Notes: generated from the sequence alone by a model not told the origin. 64,000 nucleotides of DNA from Sphingomonas sp. Leaf339 (GCF_001426195.1 NZ_LMRS01000001.1:746501-810500); one strand, 5' to 3'; positions 36,511 to 46,402 are shown, numbered from the stretch's first letter. Numbers and translations are program-made.

Positions 36511-37791
36511 CTACTTCTTTGCGGGCGAGCGCTTCGCCATCAGGCTTTTGAAATCGCCGATCTTGCCCAGCAGCGTCGTCGTTTTTACCGCACTCACCGC
36601 GTCGCCGCCGGCGCCCACCCCCATGCGCGACAGGGCGGTGACCAGATCGACCAGCGGTGTCACCGTCTTGGTCGTCTTGCCCGCCTCGGCCAGCGGCTTG
36701 CCCAGCTTGGCCGCCTGGCACGCCAGTTTCTGGTCCATCGGCACGCTGAAATCGATCTTGCGCTCGATCGAGGTCTCGAAATCCTTGCGCGTGATTTCTG
36801 GCGTGCCGGCGGTCAGCACGCGATTGGCCAAAACCTGCACCTGCGTCTGCGGGGCGTTCGATTTCATCCACGACAGCAGGCGGATCGTGTCACGCGCCGC
36901 CGCCAGCGTCAGTTCGGTGACGATCACCGCGATCTGCACGTCGCTCATCAGATGCGGATGCTGGACCAGCATCCCGCGCGGCAGGTCGACGATGGTGCAT
37001 TCGAAACTGGCGCGCATCTCCTCCTGCAACTGGTAAAAGGCGGCACCATCGGTGACGAGCGGCGCGTTGATCGGTGCCTCGGCCGACAGGACCGCCAGCT
37101 TCTCCGACGCGCGAACCATCGCGCGTTCGATGAACAGGCCGTCGATCCGGCTGGGATTCTCGATCGCATCGGTCAGGCCGCGGCCCGGCTCCAGATCCAG
37201 CGCCAGCGCTGCCGTGCCGAAATGGATGTCGAGGTCGAGCAGCGCGGTCGATCGTCCCTCGCGCTCCGCCAGCAACCACGCGACCGACGACGCGACCGTC
37301 GATGCGCCGACCCCGCCCCGCGCGCCGATAACCGCGATCGCCGCATGCGGCCGGTCGACCGCGACATCGGCGGCCTTGGGGGCATGCAGCAACGCCTGCG
37401 CCTGCCCGAACGCGTCGCGCAGCATGTCGGGATGCAGCGGCTTCAGCAGATAATCCTGAATGCCGCTGGCGACCAGATCGCGGTACAGGCGCACGTCGTT
37501 GACCTGTCCGGCCGCGATCACGACCGTGCCGGGCTCGCATACCTCGGCCAACCCATTGATATCGTTCAGCGGATCGCCCGATTCTGCCAGATCGACGAAC
37601 AGGATCTGTGGGCTGGCCGATACTGACAGCGCCTGCACGCCGGCGCGCAGGCCGCCCTTGTTGATCTTCTCGACCGACCAGCCAAGCTCGGCGACGACCG
37701 GGCGCAGCGCATCGGCGGTGGTGTCGTCGCAGACATAGGCGACGAAGGGTTCGCGAACGGCCGCGCCCGCCGGTTTCCAGGGTGCGTTCAT
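36511..37791 (-). CDS. cpaE: Tad pilus localisation ATPase-like protein CpaE/TadZ
   Basis: 426 residues. An atypical receiver-like N-terminal domain (about 15-135, VAYVCDDTTADALR, LFVDLAESGDP) precedes a MinD/ParA-type domain. The deviant Walker A reads ARGGVGAST at 157-165, with neither of the lysines of the usual KGGxGK[ST]. TadZ/CpaE marks the pole for pilus assembly. Located between cpaD and tadB. Confidence 0.92.
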   Translation of the reverse strand: MNAPWKPAGAAVREPFVAYVCDDTTADALRPVVAELGWSVEKINKGGLRAGVQALSVSASPQILFVDLAESGDPLNDINGLAEVCEPGTVVIAAGQVNDVRLYRDLVASGIQDYLLKPLHPDMLRDAFGQAQALLHAPKAADVAVDRPHAAIAVIGARGGVGASTVASSVAWLLAEREGRSTALLDLDIHFGTAALALDLEPGRGLTDAIENPSRIDGLFIERAMVRASEKLAVLSAEAPINAPLVTDGAAFYQLQEEMRASFECTIVDLPRGMLVQHPHLMSDVQIAVIVTELTLAAARDTIRLLSWMKSNAPQTQVQVLANRVLTAGTPEITRKDFETSIERKIDFSVPMDQKLACQAAKLGKPLAEAGKTTKTVTPLVDLVTALSRMGVGAGGDAVSAVKTTTLLGKIGDFKSLMAKRSPAKK

Positions 37792-37792
37792 T

Positions 37793-38422
37793 CTACTTCC
37801 CTCCCGCCGATTCGGCCTTCACGTTCGCGCCGCCGCCACCGCTCGGGGCTGCCTTGCGGAACAGGTCGATCGATTTGTACACGGTCATCGGATCGGCCAT
37901 GCCGGATGCGCCCGCGCCGCGGATCAGGTCCTGCGGATTGGCGATCATCGCCGCCAGATTGCTGTTGGTGGAACAGCCATAACCCGATGACGTGTTCTGT
38001 TCGTAATCCACCGACGAATCACGCGACCAGTCCGGGCATCCCGGCACCTGCGCCTTCATCCGGCTGACCACGATGCGGACGGTGCCGGGCGCGACCACGC
38101 CCGCCGATACCGGCGCTTCGTCGGTCAGCAACAGGCCAAAGCCAGATACGATCTCCGCCACCGCATCGCGTGATCCCGTGCCGGGATCCTCGATCGCGAT
38201 CCGGTCGCCATAACCGGCGCGCAGCCCGGCCAGCCACCCTTGCAACCGCTGTGCCTCACCAGCGGCCAGCGAACCCCCCGCCGCTTGCAGATCCAGCAGA
38301 TAATCCGTCCGTGCGACCACCGGCTGATGGACCGATTCCAGGCCACGATTGCGGGTGCCGGTGCAACCGCCGACGGCCAGCGCCGGGATCAGGCAGGCAA
38401 GAAGGAGCGAACGCGTGGTCAT
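37793..38422 (-). CDS. cpaD: Tad pilus lipoprotein CpaD
   Basis: 209 residues from ATG 38422 (GAGGAA upstream). Signal peptide with lipobox VGGC. The CpaD domain is indicated by GSGSRDAVAEI-like region, RIVVSRMKAQVPGCPDWS and GYGCSTNSNLAAMIANPQDLIRG, where the two conserved Cys are typical. It helps the CpaC secretin in the outer membrane. Ends 1 bp before cpaE; translation probably coupled. Confidence 0.92.
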   Translation of the reverse strand: MTTRSLLLACLIPALAVGGCTGTRNRGLESVHQPVVARTDYLLDLQAAGGSLAAGEAQRLQGWLAGLRAGYGDRIAIEDPGTGSRDAVAEIVSGFGLLLTDEAPVSAGVVAPGTVRIVVSRMKAQVPGCPDWSRDSSVDYEQNTSSGYGCSTNSNLAAMIANPQDLIRGAGASGMADPMTVYKSIDLFRKAAPSGGGGANVKAESAGGK

Positions 38423-38448
38423 CGAAGCGATTCCTCGGGAAGCGGCGA

Positions 38449-39966
38449 TCATTGCGTGAAACCAGGAGCCGGCGCGCCGGCGCGGGGCTTGCGGGCGGGG
38501 GCTGTCACTGGGTCGGTTCCGCCCGCCGTCGTCCCGGCTGGGGGCGGTGACTGGACAGGCGGCGCCATCATGGGCACCGGCCGCTGCCCGCCGGTCTGAC
38601 CGTTGCTCAACTTGCCCAGCAGGATCCGATCGATATCGGTCGGCGCCTTGTATCCGTCGGTCGGCAAAGCGATGTCGCCGGGGCTGTCGACCGGCTTCAC
38701 CAGATACGGGGTGATGACGATGACCAGTTCGGTCTCGTTGCGCTGCCACCCGTTCGACCGGAACAGCGATCCCAAGATCGGGATATCGCCCAGCCCCGGT
38801 GTCTTCTCGATCGAGTTCTGCTGGGTGTTCGACATCAGCCCGCCGATGACCAGGCTCTGGCCCGATCCCAGCTCGACCGTCGTCTCCGCCCGGCGCGAGG
38901 TGAGGGCGGGGATGGTCGTGCCGTTGATCTGCACCGCGCCCGCCGACGACAGCTGCGACACTTCAGGCCGGACGCGCAGGTTGATGCGCCCGTCGGACAG
39001 CACCGTCGGTGTGTAGGCGAGGCTGATACCGTATTGCTTGAACTCGACAGATACCGCACCCAGCCCCTGGCTGATCGGGATCGGAATCTCGCCACCCGCC
39101 AGGAAGGTGCTGGTCTCGCCGGACAATGCCGTCAGGTTGGGGTTCGCCAGCGTCGTCACCTGACCGATCGTCTCACCCAGATCGATCGCACTCAGGATGT
39201 CGAGGCCCAGCAGCTTGCCAGCCATGCCGATCGTGCTGCGCTGCGACCCATTGGTGAAGCCGGAAGCCGAAACGCCCGCACCGGCCGCTGCGAAGGTACC
39301 CGGCGACCGGCCGCCGCTGATTCCGAACTGGAAGCCGCCGGTGGTGTCACGCGTCGCCAGATTGACGCCGATGTTCTTTACAAAACTGCGGCTCACCTCG
39401 GCGATCCGCACCTGCAGGTTCACCTGCAGCGGCGTCGCGGTGCGCAGGTGCGATAGCACCTTCATGCCGTCACCGACGAACGCTTGGACCAGCCGCTCCG
39501 CCTCCGCCGCATCGCCGGGCGTCGCGACGGTGCCGGTCAGCAGCATCATGCCGTTCATCGGCGTCGTCACCACCTTGGCATCCGGCATCGCCAGCGCCAG
39601 CATCGAAGCCACCGAATCGAGGTTATTGCCCACCCGCACCGTCGTCGTGAACACCACCGCGCCGCCGCGCGCCGTGGCCGAGATCGTCGTCTCGCCCGTC
39701 TTCTTGCCAAAGATATACAGCTGCGTCGGCGAGCGGACCTGCACGTCGGCGATCGAATCGTCGGCGATGAACAGATCGCTCATCGGCCGGGCCAGCGTCA
39801 CCAGCCGCCCGCGACCGGTATTGACCTGCACGACCGGCGCAAGCGTCGGGGCGGCGGTGGCCATCACCGGCATCGTCTGCGCGGCAACCGGCATTGTCGG
39901 CATGGCGAGGGCCAGACACAGCGTGCCACCCAGCGGCTTCCCCAGGACCTTCATCGAAACGCGCAT
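38449..39966 (-). CDS. cpaC: Tad pilus secretin CpaC/RcpA
   Basis: 505 residues from ATG 39966, preceded by GGGGGAAAG. Signal peptide (VLGKPLGGTLCLALAMP with VAA|Q), a pilus N-terminal domain (GRGRLVTLARPMSDLFIADDSIADVQVRS), a BON-like domain, then the secretin domain with QVTTLANPNLTALSGETSTFLAGGEIPIPIS and VIGGLMSNTQQNSIEKTPGLGDIPILG. Forms the outer-membrane pore. C-terminal Pro-rich tail. Confidence 0.94.
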   Translation of the reverse strand: MRVSMKVLGKPLGGTLCLALAMPTMPVAAQTMPVMATAAPTLAPVVQVNTGRGRLVTLARPMSDLFIADDSIADVQVRSPTQLYIFGKKTGETTISATARGGAVVFTTTVRVGNNLDSVASMLALAMPDAKVVTTPMNGMMLLTGTVATPGDAAEAERLVQAFVGDGMKVLSHLRTATPLQVNLQVRIAEVSRSFVKNIGVNLATRDTTGGFQFGISGGRSPGTFAAAGAGVSASGFTNGSQRSTIGMAGKLLGLDILSAIDLGETIGQVTTLANPNLTALSGETSTFLAGGEIPIPISQGLGAVSVEFKQYGISLAYTPTVLSDGRINLRVRPEVSQLSSAGAVQINGTTIPALTSRRAETTVELGSGQSLVIGGLMSNTQQNSIEKTPGLGDIPILGSLFRSNGWQRNETELVIVITPYLVKPVDSPGDIALPTDGYKAPTDIDRILLGKLSNGQTGGQRPVPMMAPPVQSPPPAGTTAGGTDPVTAPARKPRAGAPAPGFTQ

Positions 39967-39967
39967 C

Positions 39968-41020
39968 TTACTTTCCCCCCACCGATACGGCGGACACGTT
40001 GTTGCCACGGGCGATCCGCACGACAGGGCCGCTCTGCACCGGCGCCTGCGCGGTGCCGCCGGGAATGGTTGCGGGCACGCCGCCGGTCGCCATCACGCCG
40101 CTCGGCGACATGCTGCTGATACCTGAATCCGGTGCCCGACCCGGAACGGACCGGCGCTGGAACCGCGATACATCGGCACCGGTGGCGTAGGTCGAGGCAC
40201 CGGTCTGCGGCTGCCGCGCCATCTGCAAGATCATCGCCTTTTCCGCCCGCGGGTCGCCGTCCGGCACCTTTACTGCGCCCGAGGCGATCGCCTCTTCCAG
40301 CTCGCTCGAATTGTCGGCGATCGACCGCAGCGACAGCGACAGCGAACCCAGCGTCTGGGCGACCGCAATCTGCTCCGCGATCTTCGGCGTCGCCTCGATC
40401 GTTACGTTGGAGAACGTGCGGACCACGGTCTTGCCGTCATCGCCCGCGATATTGTCGGTGCGCTGATCGGTGGCGAGCACGCGCAGGTTGCGCATGATCG
40501 TCTCCGACACATGCAGCGGCGTTCCGTCGCCGCCACCGGCGACGGATTGCGTCAGCACCAGATCGATCCGGTCACCCGGAAACACGAAACCCGCGACCGC
40601 CGCCTGCGCCGATACCGGCACCGTCACGGCGCGCATCCCTGGCCCAAGGGCGGCGGCGAGAAAGCCACGATCGCCGGGCTTCACCAGCGCACCCTGCGTG
40701 ACCGGCTGGCCGGCGGTGATCGGGTTGCGGACGACGGTACCCTGCAGCTTGGCCAGATCGGTGCTGGCCTTCAGGTAATAGGCGTTGTCGACCAGTTCGC
40801 GCGGCCATGGCTGGAATTTCAGCGCGGTGGCATCCAGGATGGTGCCGATCGGCAGCGCGCGGGTCGCCACGAGCACTTCCGGGCCGTTGACGACCGGTGG
40901 CTGGTTGGCGGCGGCGGCCTGCGGCGCGGCGCTGCCCGCGATCAGCGACCGCGCGAACAGCGCGGTGACGACCGCGACCATCAGGGCGCCGACCAGCAGA
41001 ATGACCTTGCGACTATCCAT
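39968..41020 (-). CDS. cpaB: Tad pilus assembly protein CpaB
   Basis: 350 residues. N-terminal TM helix MDSRKVILLVGALMVAVVTAL, then an SAF-like domain (EVLVATRALPIGTILDATALKFQPWP) and the conserved VPVSAQAAVAGFVFPGDRIDLVLTQ. A long Pro/Gly-rich end has no recognisable fold. Its stop overlaps the cpaC ribosome-binding site (1 bp from its ATG), so the genes are coupled. Confidence 0.93.
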   Translation of the reverse strand: MDSRKVILLVGALMVAVVTALFARSLIAGSAAPQAAAANQPPVVNGPEVLVATRALPIGTILDATALKFQPWPRELVDNAYYLKASTDLAKLQGTVVRNPITAGQPVTQGALVKPGDRGFLAAALGPGMRAVTVPVSAQAAVAGFVFPGDRIDLVLTQSVAGGGDGTPLHVSETIMRNLRVLATDQRTDNIAGDDGKTVVRTFSNVTIEATPKIAEQIAVAQTLGSLSLSLRSIADNSSELEEAIASGAVKVPDGDPRAEKAMILQMARQPQTGASTYATGADVSRFQRRSVPGRAPDSGISSMSPSGVMATGGVPATIPGGTAQAPVQSGPVVRIARGNNVSAVSVGGK

Positions 41021-41071
41021 GTGTCTTTCTCGCGCCTTTCGAAGGGCCGTCGGTTGATCCGACGTTAATCA

Positions 41072-41557
41072 TCAGCCAAATTGGTTAAGGATGGGTTCGC
41101 GCAGGGCCAGAATGCCCGCGATGGCGATCGCCACGCCGTACGGCACCTCCACCGCACCCGCCGGATCGCCGCGCTTCAGCCGCCGCTCGACGATCATCGC
41201 CAGCGTCACCGCGCCGCCGGCCAGCGACATCACGACCAGCATCGTCACGAACAATTGAAGCGGCAGCCACAGGCTCAGCGCCGCAATCAGCTTCACGTCG
41301 CCGCCACCCATCGCACCGATGTGGAACGCGAACGCGAACACACCCAGCGCCGCCAGCGACAGCGCCAGTTGCAGGGGTACCCCCGGCCATAGCGTCGCCC
41401 CGTTCGCCCACCACCATAGAGGCGCCAGCAGCACCAGCGCCGCGCTCTTGCGGTTGGCGATTTCCCGCGTGCGTGCATCCTCGATCCCCGCCGACAACAG
41501 CAGGGTAACGGCGACCAGCACCAGCGCGATCCGAACGAAATCCCATTCCATGGTCAT
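41072..41557 (-). CDS. cpaA: Tad prepilin peptidase CpaA (A24 family)
   Basis: 161 residues, peptidase-only form without the N-methyltransferase domain. Aspartates of the GxGD type are in AHTREIANRKSAALVLL (first Asp in IEDARTRE) and GAMGGGDVKLIAALSL (second). About six TM helices. It would cleave Flp-type pilins, but none is encoded nearby. First gene of the locus and divergent from the FAD oxidoreductase. Confidence 0.92.
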   Translation of the reverse strand: MTMEWDFVRIALVLVAVTLLLSAGIEDARTREIANRKSAALVLLAPLWWWANGATLWPGVPLQLALSLAALGVFAFAFHIGAMGGGDVKLIAALSLWLPLQLFVTMLVVMSLAGGAVTLAMIVERRLKRGDPAGAVEVPYGVAIAIAGILALREPILNQFG

Positions 41558-41601
41558 GCGGTGTAGACGGCAGGGCTTGCGAAACCGTAACCGGGCTTTC
41601 G

Positions 41602-42738
41602 ATGACCGATCATCCCGTCCTCAACCCCGATAGCGTCCTCGATCCCGGCAGCGGCGGCGGATACGATGTCGCGATCGCCGGTGGCGGCATTGCCGGCGCC
41701 AGCCTCGCCGCCGCGCTCGCACCGCATGCCCGCGTGGTCGTGCTGGAATCCGAATCGACGCCGGGCCTTCACGCCACCGGACGGTCGGCGGCGTTCTGGT
41801 CCGAAACCTATGGCGGCCCGGCGATCCAGCCGCTGACCACCGCGTCGGGCGCGGCATTGCGCGAGGGGGGTTTCCTCGAGTCGCTCGGATCGCTGCATAT
41901 CGGCCGGGCCAGCGACTCGGCGGCAGCGGCGGTATTTCTCGACGAATTCCGCGACAGCCCGGTCGCGCTCGAATCGGTCGACCCGCACGCCCATGTCCCG
42001 GGTCTGCGCGACGATTGGACGATCGGCATCTGGGAACCGAGCTGCGCCTATATCGACGTCGCCGGGCTCCACGCCCATTATCTGGCACAGGCTCGCCGCG
42101 CCGGTGCGGTCATCGCCACCGACGCGGGCGTGCGATCGGCTGCACGGCGTGATGAACGATGGTCGATCGAGACGCCCGCCGGCCGCTTCACCGCCCCCGT
42201 GCTGGTCAATGCCGCCGGTGCCTGGGCAGACGTGGTGGCCGCGCGCTGCGGCGTTCGGCCGATCGGTATCCGCCCCTATCGCCGCACCATGGTGCAACTC
42301 CGCACGGATCCTGCGCCGCCTGCCGGCCTGCCGCATGTCGCGGACATCGCCGGCGGCTTCTATTTCAAACCCGAATCGGGCGGCCGGCTATGGCTGTCGC
42401 CGCATGACGAAATCCCCACCGACCCATGCGACGCCGCGCCGGAGGAGATCGACGTCGCGATCGCCATCGATCGCTTGCAGGGCGCGGTCGACTGGCGGAT
42501 CAAGGCGGTGGAGCATCGCTGGGCCGGCCTGCGCAGCTTCGCGCCCGATCGCCGCCCGGTCTATGGCTTTGCCGAACCCGGCTTTTTCTGGTGCGCGGGG
42601 CAGGGCGGCTTCGGTATCCAGACCGCCCCGGCGGCGGCGGCGCTCGCGGCCGCGCTGATACTGGATCGATCGCCAGACCTGCCCGGCGTCGATCCCGCCC
42701 GCTATGCGCCGGGTCGATTCGTTGATAGCATCCGCTGA
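41602..42738 (+). CDS. FAD-dependent oxidoreductase (DAO family)
   Basis: 378 residues. Glycine-oxidase-like flavoprotein: Rossmann motif DVAIAGGGIAGASLAAALA with acidic E in VVLESES, then the DAO motif GRSAAFWSETYGG, and the C-terminal RWAGLRSFAPDRRPVYGFA-like sequence that ends in GFGIQTAPAAAALAA. The arrangement resembles D-arginine/D-amino acid dehydrogenases. The exact amine substrate cannot be read from the sequence. ATG 41602 has a weak ribosome-binding site. Confidence 0.85.
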   Translation: MTDHPVLNPDSVLDPGSGGGYDVAIAGGGIAGASLAAALAPHARVVVLESESTPGLHATGRSAAFWSETYGGPAIQPLTTASGAALREGGFLESLGSLHIGRASDSAAAAVFLDEFRDSPVALESVDPHAHVPGLRDDWTIGIWEPSCAYIDVAGLHAHYLAQARRAGAVIATDAGVRSAARRDERWSIETPAGRFTAPVLVNAAGAWADVVAARCGVRPIGIRPYRRTMVQLRTDPAPPAGLPHVADIAGGFYFKPESGGRLWLSPHDEIPTDPCDAAPEEIDVAIAIDRLQGAVDWRIKAVEHRWAGLRSFAPDRRPVYGFAEPGFFWCAGQGGFGIQTAPAAAALAAALILDRSPDLPGVDPARYAPGRFVDSIR

Positions 42739-42763
42739 CTTCAGCAGTGGCAGGAGAGCGACG

Positions 42764-42937
42764 ATGGCGCATAAATTCGTGATCGAGCAGAACAAGGCCG
42801 GCGAGTATGTCGCCAAGTTCAAATACAACAGCGAGACGATCTTCTGGACCGAGGGCTATGCCAGCAAGGCCGGCGCCCGGAACGCCATCGCCTCCGTCCT
42901 GAAAAACGGCCCGGAAGCTCCCGTAGAAGAAGGCTAG
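42764..42937 (+). CDS. YegP family DUF1508 protein
   Basis: 57 residues from ATG 42764 (CAGGAGAG upstream). A single DUF1508 domain: FVIEQNKAGEYVAKFKYNSETIFWTEGY then SKAGARNAIASVLKNGP. It is about half the two-repeat YegP of E. coli. Function unknown. 25 bp after the FAD oxidoreductase, probably co-transcribed. Confidence 0.88.
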   Translation: MAHKFVIEQNKAGEYVAKFKYNSETIFWTEGYASKAGARNAIASVLKNGPEAPVEEG

Positions 42938-42944
42938 GTCTTTC

Positions 42945-42969
42945 CCTCCCACCCGGAGAGGGTGGAAGG
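42945..42969. terminator. Hairpin between yegP-like gene and rnhA
   Basis: Stem cctcccaccc / gggtggaagg (one mismatch) around ggaga, between two convergent genes. Without a clear T-tract it could be a terminator or a REP-like repeat. Confidence 0.4.
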
Positions 42970-43016
42970 CTTAAAGCCCCCGAAGAGTGAAGGCGACGAC
43001 ACAGACCCTCGCCGGC

Positions 43017-43463
43017 TCACCCCCGCCCGGCCACCACCGCCGCATCGGACGCCAGCTTGTCGACCCGCTCGTTATCCGGGTGGCCGGCATGACCTTTCAC
43101 CCACTTCCACTCGATCTTGTGCGGCTTGGCCGCGTCCAGCAGTGCCTGCCACAGCTCGGCATTCTTCACCGGCTTCTTGTCCGCCGTCTTCCAGCCGTTG
43201 CGCTGCCAGCCGTGGATCCATTTGGTCAGGCCGTCCATCACGTACCGGCTGTCGGTCGAGAGCGTCACGGCGCAGGGTCGCGTCAGTGCCTTCAGCCCCT
43301 CGATCGCCGCGGTCAGTTCCATCCGGTTGTTGGTCGTCAGCTTCTCGCCGCCCGACAATTCCTTTTCCTGATCCCCGGCGCGGATCAACGCACCCCAGCC
43401 GCCCGGACCCGGATTACCCTTGCACGCACCATCCGTCGCGATTTCAACCGGCGTCAAATCCAT
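43017..43463 (-). CDS. rnhA: Ribonuclease HI
   Basis: 148 residues from ATG 43463; ATGs at 43475 and 43496 are possible but the family begins a few residues before [18 protein letters not shown]. Degrades RNA in RNA-DNA hybrids. Four catalytic acids lie in [10 protein letters not shown] (D), [13 protein letters not shown] (E), [11 protein letters not shown] (D) and [15 protein letters not shown] (D). The start overlaps thrB by 20 bp, so it is last in the ispH-thrB-rnhA unit. Confidence 0.95.
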   Translation of the reverse strand: MDLTPVEIATDGACKGNPGPGGWGALIRAGDQEKELSGGEKLTTNNRMELTAAIEGLKALTRPCAVTLSTDSRYVMDGLTKWIHGWQRNGWKTADKKPVKNAELWQALLDAAKPHKIEWKWVKGHAGHPDNERVDKLASDAAVVAGRG

Positions 43464-44400
43464 TGTCCCGTTCATACCAATCCAGCCGGCGGGCATAGGC
43501 GAGGGGGTCCTTGCGTGTCACCAGCGCATCGGCCGGCGTGTTCAGCCAGTCCCACGCGCGCGTCAGCAGAAACCGCAGGCAGGCGCCCCGCGCCAGTACC
43601 GATAACGCCGCGCGCTCCGCCGCCGAAAGCCCGAACGCGCCGTCATATCCCTCGACCAGCGCCCGGCCCACCGCCGGGTCCAGCGGTTCGCCCGCCGGAT
43701 CGAATGCCCAGGCCGAATGCATCACCGCCAGATCATAGGCGCGCACGTCCGTGCAGGCGAAATAGAAGTCGATCAGCCCCGTCACCCGGTCGTCCAGCAT
43801 CAGGACGTTATCGGGAAACAGATCGGCATGGATCACGCTGACCGGCAGATCGCGCGGCCAGTCCCGCTCTACCGACGCCAGTGCAGCATCGACCCGGGCG
43901 TACAGTCCCACCTGAATGGTATCGAGCGACCGACCGCACCGCTCCAGCAACGGCCGCCAGTCATCGACGCCCAGCGTATTGGGCCGCCCGCCGTCGAAAC
44001 TCGCCAGGCTGCGGTGCATCACCCCCATCGCCGCCGCCGCCGCCCGCGCCTGCGCCGCCGTCGGCCGCGTCACCGACACGCCGGACAGGAATTCGATCAG
44101 GCAGGCGGGCCGACCTTCCAGTTCCTGGATGACCCGGCCTTCGCGATCGGGCAGTCCGCGCGGCACCAGATTACGGTCGCCCGCCAGATGATCGAGCATC
44201 GCGAAGAAGAACGGCAGGTCGTCCGCCGATACCCGTTTCTCGTACAATGTCAGGATGAAGCGCCCGGTCGTCGTATCTACCAAATAATTGGAATTCTCGA
44301 CGCCCTCCGCGATCCCCTTGGCCGACGCCAGCGCGCCGTGATCGTACCGGGCAAGGAACGCCGTCAGCGCCTCGGCCGACACCTGCGTATAAACGGCCAT
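43444..44400 (-). CDS. thrB: Homoserine kinase (type II, APH fold)
   Basis: 318 residues. The aminoglycoside-phosphotransferase-fold homoserine kinase of alphaproteobacteria, threonine pathway. [20 protein letters not shown] and [13 protein letters not shown] at the start, then [25 protein letters not shown] (HxDxxxxN catalytic loop and D of the following IDF). ATG 44400. Between ispH (28 bp) and rnhA. Confidence 0.94.
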   Translation of the reverse strand: MAVYTQVSAEALTAFLARYDHGALASAKGIAEGVENSNYLVDTTTGRFILTLYEKRVSADDLPFFFAMLDHLAGDRNLVPRGLPDREGRVIQELEGRPACLIEFLSGVSVTRPTAAQARAAAAAMGVMHRSLASFDGGRPNTLGVDDWRPLLERCGRSLDTIQVGLYARVDAALASVERDWPRDLPVSVIHADLFPDNVLMLDDRVTGLIDFYFACTDVRAYDLAVMHSAWAFDPAGEPLDPAVGRALVEGYDGAFGLSAAERAALSVLARGACLRFLLTRAWDWLNTPADALVTRKDPLAYARRLDWYERDNGFDAG

Positions 44401-44428
44401 GGCTCAGTTCGTGCCCCCGATGGATGAT

Positions 44429-45391
44429 TCAGGCCGCTACCGCTTCCAGCCCGCGCGGCAGCTTGAACGCGATCGTCTCGCGCGTCGTCTCCTCCTCGCG
44501 CTCGGACACCGTGAACCGCTCCGACAACCGCTCCACCAGTTCGCGCACCAGCAATTCGGGCGCGGAGGCACCAGCGGTCAAGCCCAATGTACCGACGCCG
44601 TCCAGGAACGCCCAGTCCAGATCGGCCGCCCGCTGGATCAGCATCGCCCGGATACCCTCGCGCTCGGCGACTTCGACCAGCCGGACCGAGTTCGACGAAT
44701 TGGGCGCGCCGATCACCAGCATCGCGTCGCACTGCCCGGCGATCGCCTTCACCGCGGCCTGCCGGTTCGATGTCGCGTAACAGATGTCTTCGCCGCGCGG
44801 CGCCTGCATCAACGGAAAGCGCCGCTGCAACGTGGCGACCACGGCGGCGGTGTCGTCGACCGACAGCGTCGTCTGCGTCAGGAACGCGAGGTTGGCGGGA
44901 TCGGGCGGCGTGAACGCCTCGGCATCCGCATCCGTCTCGATCAGGGTCATCGCGCCCGCCGGCACCTGGCCAAACGTGCCGATCACCTCGGGATGGCCGG
45001 CATGGCCGATGAACACGATATGCCGCCCCGCCGCGACCAGCCGTTCCGCCTGCCGGTGCACCTTGGAGACCAGCGGGCAGGTGGCATCGAGATAGTCCAG
45101 GCCCCGGCTCTCGGCATCGGCCGGCACCGATTTCGGCACGCCATGCGCGGAAAAGACGACGGGCGCACCGTCCGGCACCTCGTGCAGTTCCTCGACGAAG
45201 ATCGCGCCCTGCGCCTTCAGCGTATCGACCACGAACTTGTTGTGGACGATCTCGTGACGGACATACACGGGCGCGCCGTGCTTCTCGATGGCCAGCTCGA
45301 CGATCCGGATCGCGCGGTCGACACCGGCGCAAAAGCCGCGCGGCGCGGCGATCAGGAGGTCGAGCGGCGGCTTGGCAAGGGGCGTCTGCAT
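44429..45391 (-). CDS. ispH: 4-hydroxy-3-methylbut-2-enyl diphosphate reductase
   Basis: 320 residues from ATG 45391. Last enzyme of the MEP isoprenoid pathway, makes IPP and DMAPP, 4Fe-4S cluster. The three cluster cysteines are in [28 protein letters not shown] and [14 protein letters not shown]; the [11 protein letters not shown] motif holds active-site His. Gives rise to an operon with thrB and rnhA. Confidence 0.97.
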   Translation of the reverse strand: MQTPLAKPPLDLLIAAPRGFCAGVDRAIRIVELAIEKHGAPVYVRHEIVHNKFVVDTLKAQGAIFVEELHEVPDGAPVVFSAHGVPKSVPADAESRGLDYLDATCPLVSKVHRQAERLVAAGRHIVFIGHAGHPEVIGTFGQVPAGAMTLIETDADAEAFTPPDPANLAFLTQTTLSVDDTAAVVATLQRRFPLMQAPRGEDICYATSNRQAAVKAIAGQCDAMLVIGAPNSSNSVRLVEVAEREGIRAMLIQRAADLDWAFLDGVGTLGLTAGASAPELLVRELVERLSERFTVSEREEETTRETIAFKLPRGLEAVAA

Positions 45392-45497
45392 GGTGCCGGC
45401 CTTACGCGATTGCTTGCGCCCGTCCAAGCCGGTTCCTATGGCTGCGGGCAAAGGGCCAGCCGATCCGCCGGCCGCTTGCAAAAGGTATGCGTCGCCC

Positions 45498-46136
45498 GTG
45501 AAAGCCTCCCTCTTGATTGCCGCCTCCACCGCCGTCCTGCTCGCCGGCTGTGCCAGCAAGGGTGAGATCGACGCGACCGGCGGCGTCTCCGCGGTCCGTT
45601 CCGCCTGCCCGGTCGTCGGCGTGCCCGCCGGCACCGGCGACGTCACGGTCTTCGATCCGCCGACCAGCCAGGCGCAGTCAGCGATCGATCTCGTCGCAAC
45701 GATGACCAATGTGCGCGGCACCTGCGCCGATGCCACCGACGATATTGTCACCACCGTCAGCTTCGACGTGCAGGCCCGTCGCCTGCGCACCGACGGCGCC
45801 CGCGACGTGCAGCTGCCCTATTACATCGCCGTCGTGCGCGGCGGTGCCAACCCGGTCGCCAAGCGCGTCGGCACGATCCAGCTGCATTTCGACGCCGGTC
45901 AGGCCCGCGCCCAGGCCAGCGGCACCGCCAGTGCTACCGTCAGCCGGTCCGCCGCAACGCTGCCGGCCGAGGTGCGCGAACGCCTGACCCGCCGTCGCAA
46001 GGCCGGCGACGACGACGCCGCCGTCGATCCGCTGACCCAGCCCGAGGTGCGCAAGGCCGTCCTCTCCGCCAGTTTCGAGGCGCTGGTCGGCTTCCAGCTC
46101 AACGAAGCGCAACTGCGCTATAACGTGACGCGATAA
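45498..46136 (+). CDS. Lipoprotein of unknown function
   Basis: 212 residues from GTG 45498, chosen because it places the lipobox LLAGC with C18 at the end of a normal type II signal peptide; the frame opens far upstream, inside ispH on the other strand, and ATG 45438 is a less likely start. The rest is a beta-rich domain ([29 protein letters not shown]) and a helical tail with [20 protein letters not shown]. No family recognised. Divergent from ispH over 106 bp. Confidence 0.72.
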   Translation: MKASLLIAASTAVLLAGCASKGEIDATGGVSAVRSACPVVGVPAGTGDVTVFDPPTSQAQSAIDLVATMTNVRGTCADATDDIVTTVSFDVQARRLRTDGARDVQLPYYIAVVRGGANPVAKRVGTIQLHFDAGQARAQASGTASATVSRSAATLPAEVRERLTRRRKAGDDDAAVDPLTQPEVRKAVLSASFEALVGFQLNEAQLRYNVTR

Positions 46137-46199
46137 GGCAAGTTACACGATCCCCGATTGACTAAACCGGCGGGGCTGGCCAGAGCCGGTCCCGTCGAT

Positions 46200-46402
46200 G
46201 CCCCGCGCGGGAGAGACCCCGGACTGGATCCGGGGCGCCGAAGGAGCAACCACCCCGGAATCTCTCAGGCACCAGGGACCGCGCGAGGATATACGACACT
46301 CTGGAAAGCGCCGCTGACCTTTCAGGTCGATGGCCACCGAAGGGGTAAGCCCGCGTCCGTCAGGCGCGCCGGCGAAAGCTCTCAGGTCCCGTGACAGAGG
46401 GG
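46200..46402 (+). promoter_or_regulatory. Tandem glycine riboswitch upstream of gcvT
   Basis: Two aptamers in series, each with the paired glycine-riboswitch features. Aptamer 1 (about 46203-46287): gcgggagagacc, gccgaaggagcaacc and ctctcaggcaccagggaccg. Aptamer 2 (about 46297-46402): actctggaaagcgc, caccgaaggggtaagcc and gctctcaggtcccgtgacag. They sit within a 321-bp leader ahead of gcvT. Glycine binding normally turns on the cleavage operon. No strong intrinsic terminator is evident downstream, so control may be translational. Confidence 0.93.

Noticed and set aside
36511-37791. cpaE as a normal ParA-type partition ATPase
   Set aside because: The Walker A lysines are absent and it lies in a Tad operon with a receiver-like N-terminal domain, so TadZ/CpaE is the better call.
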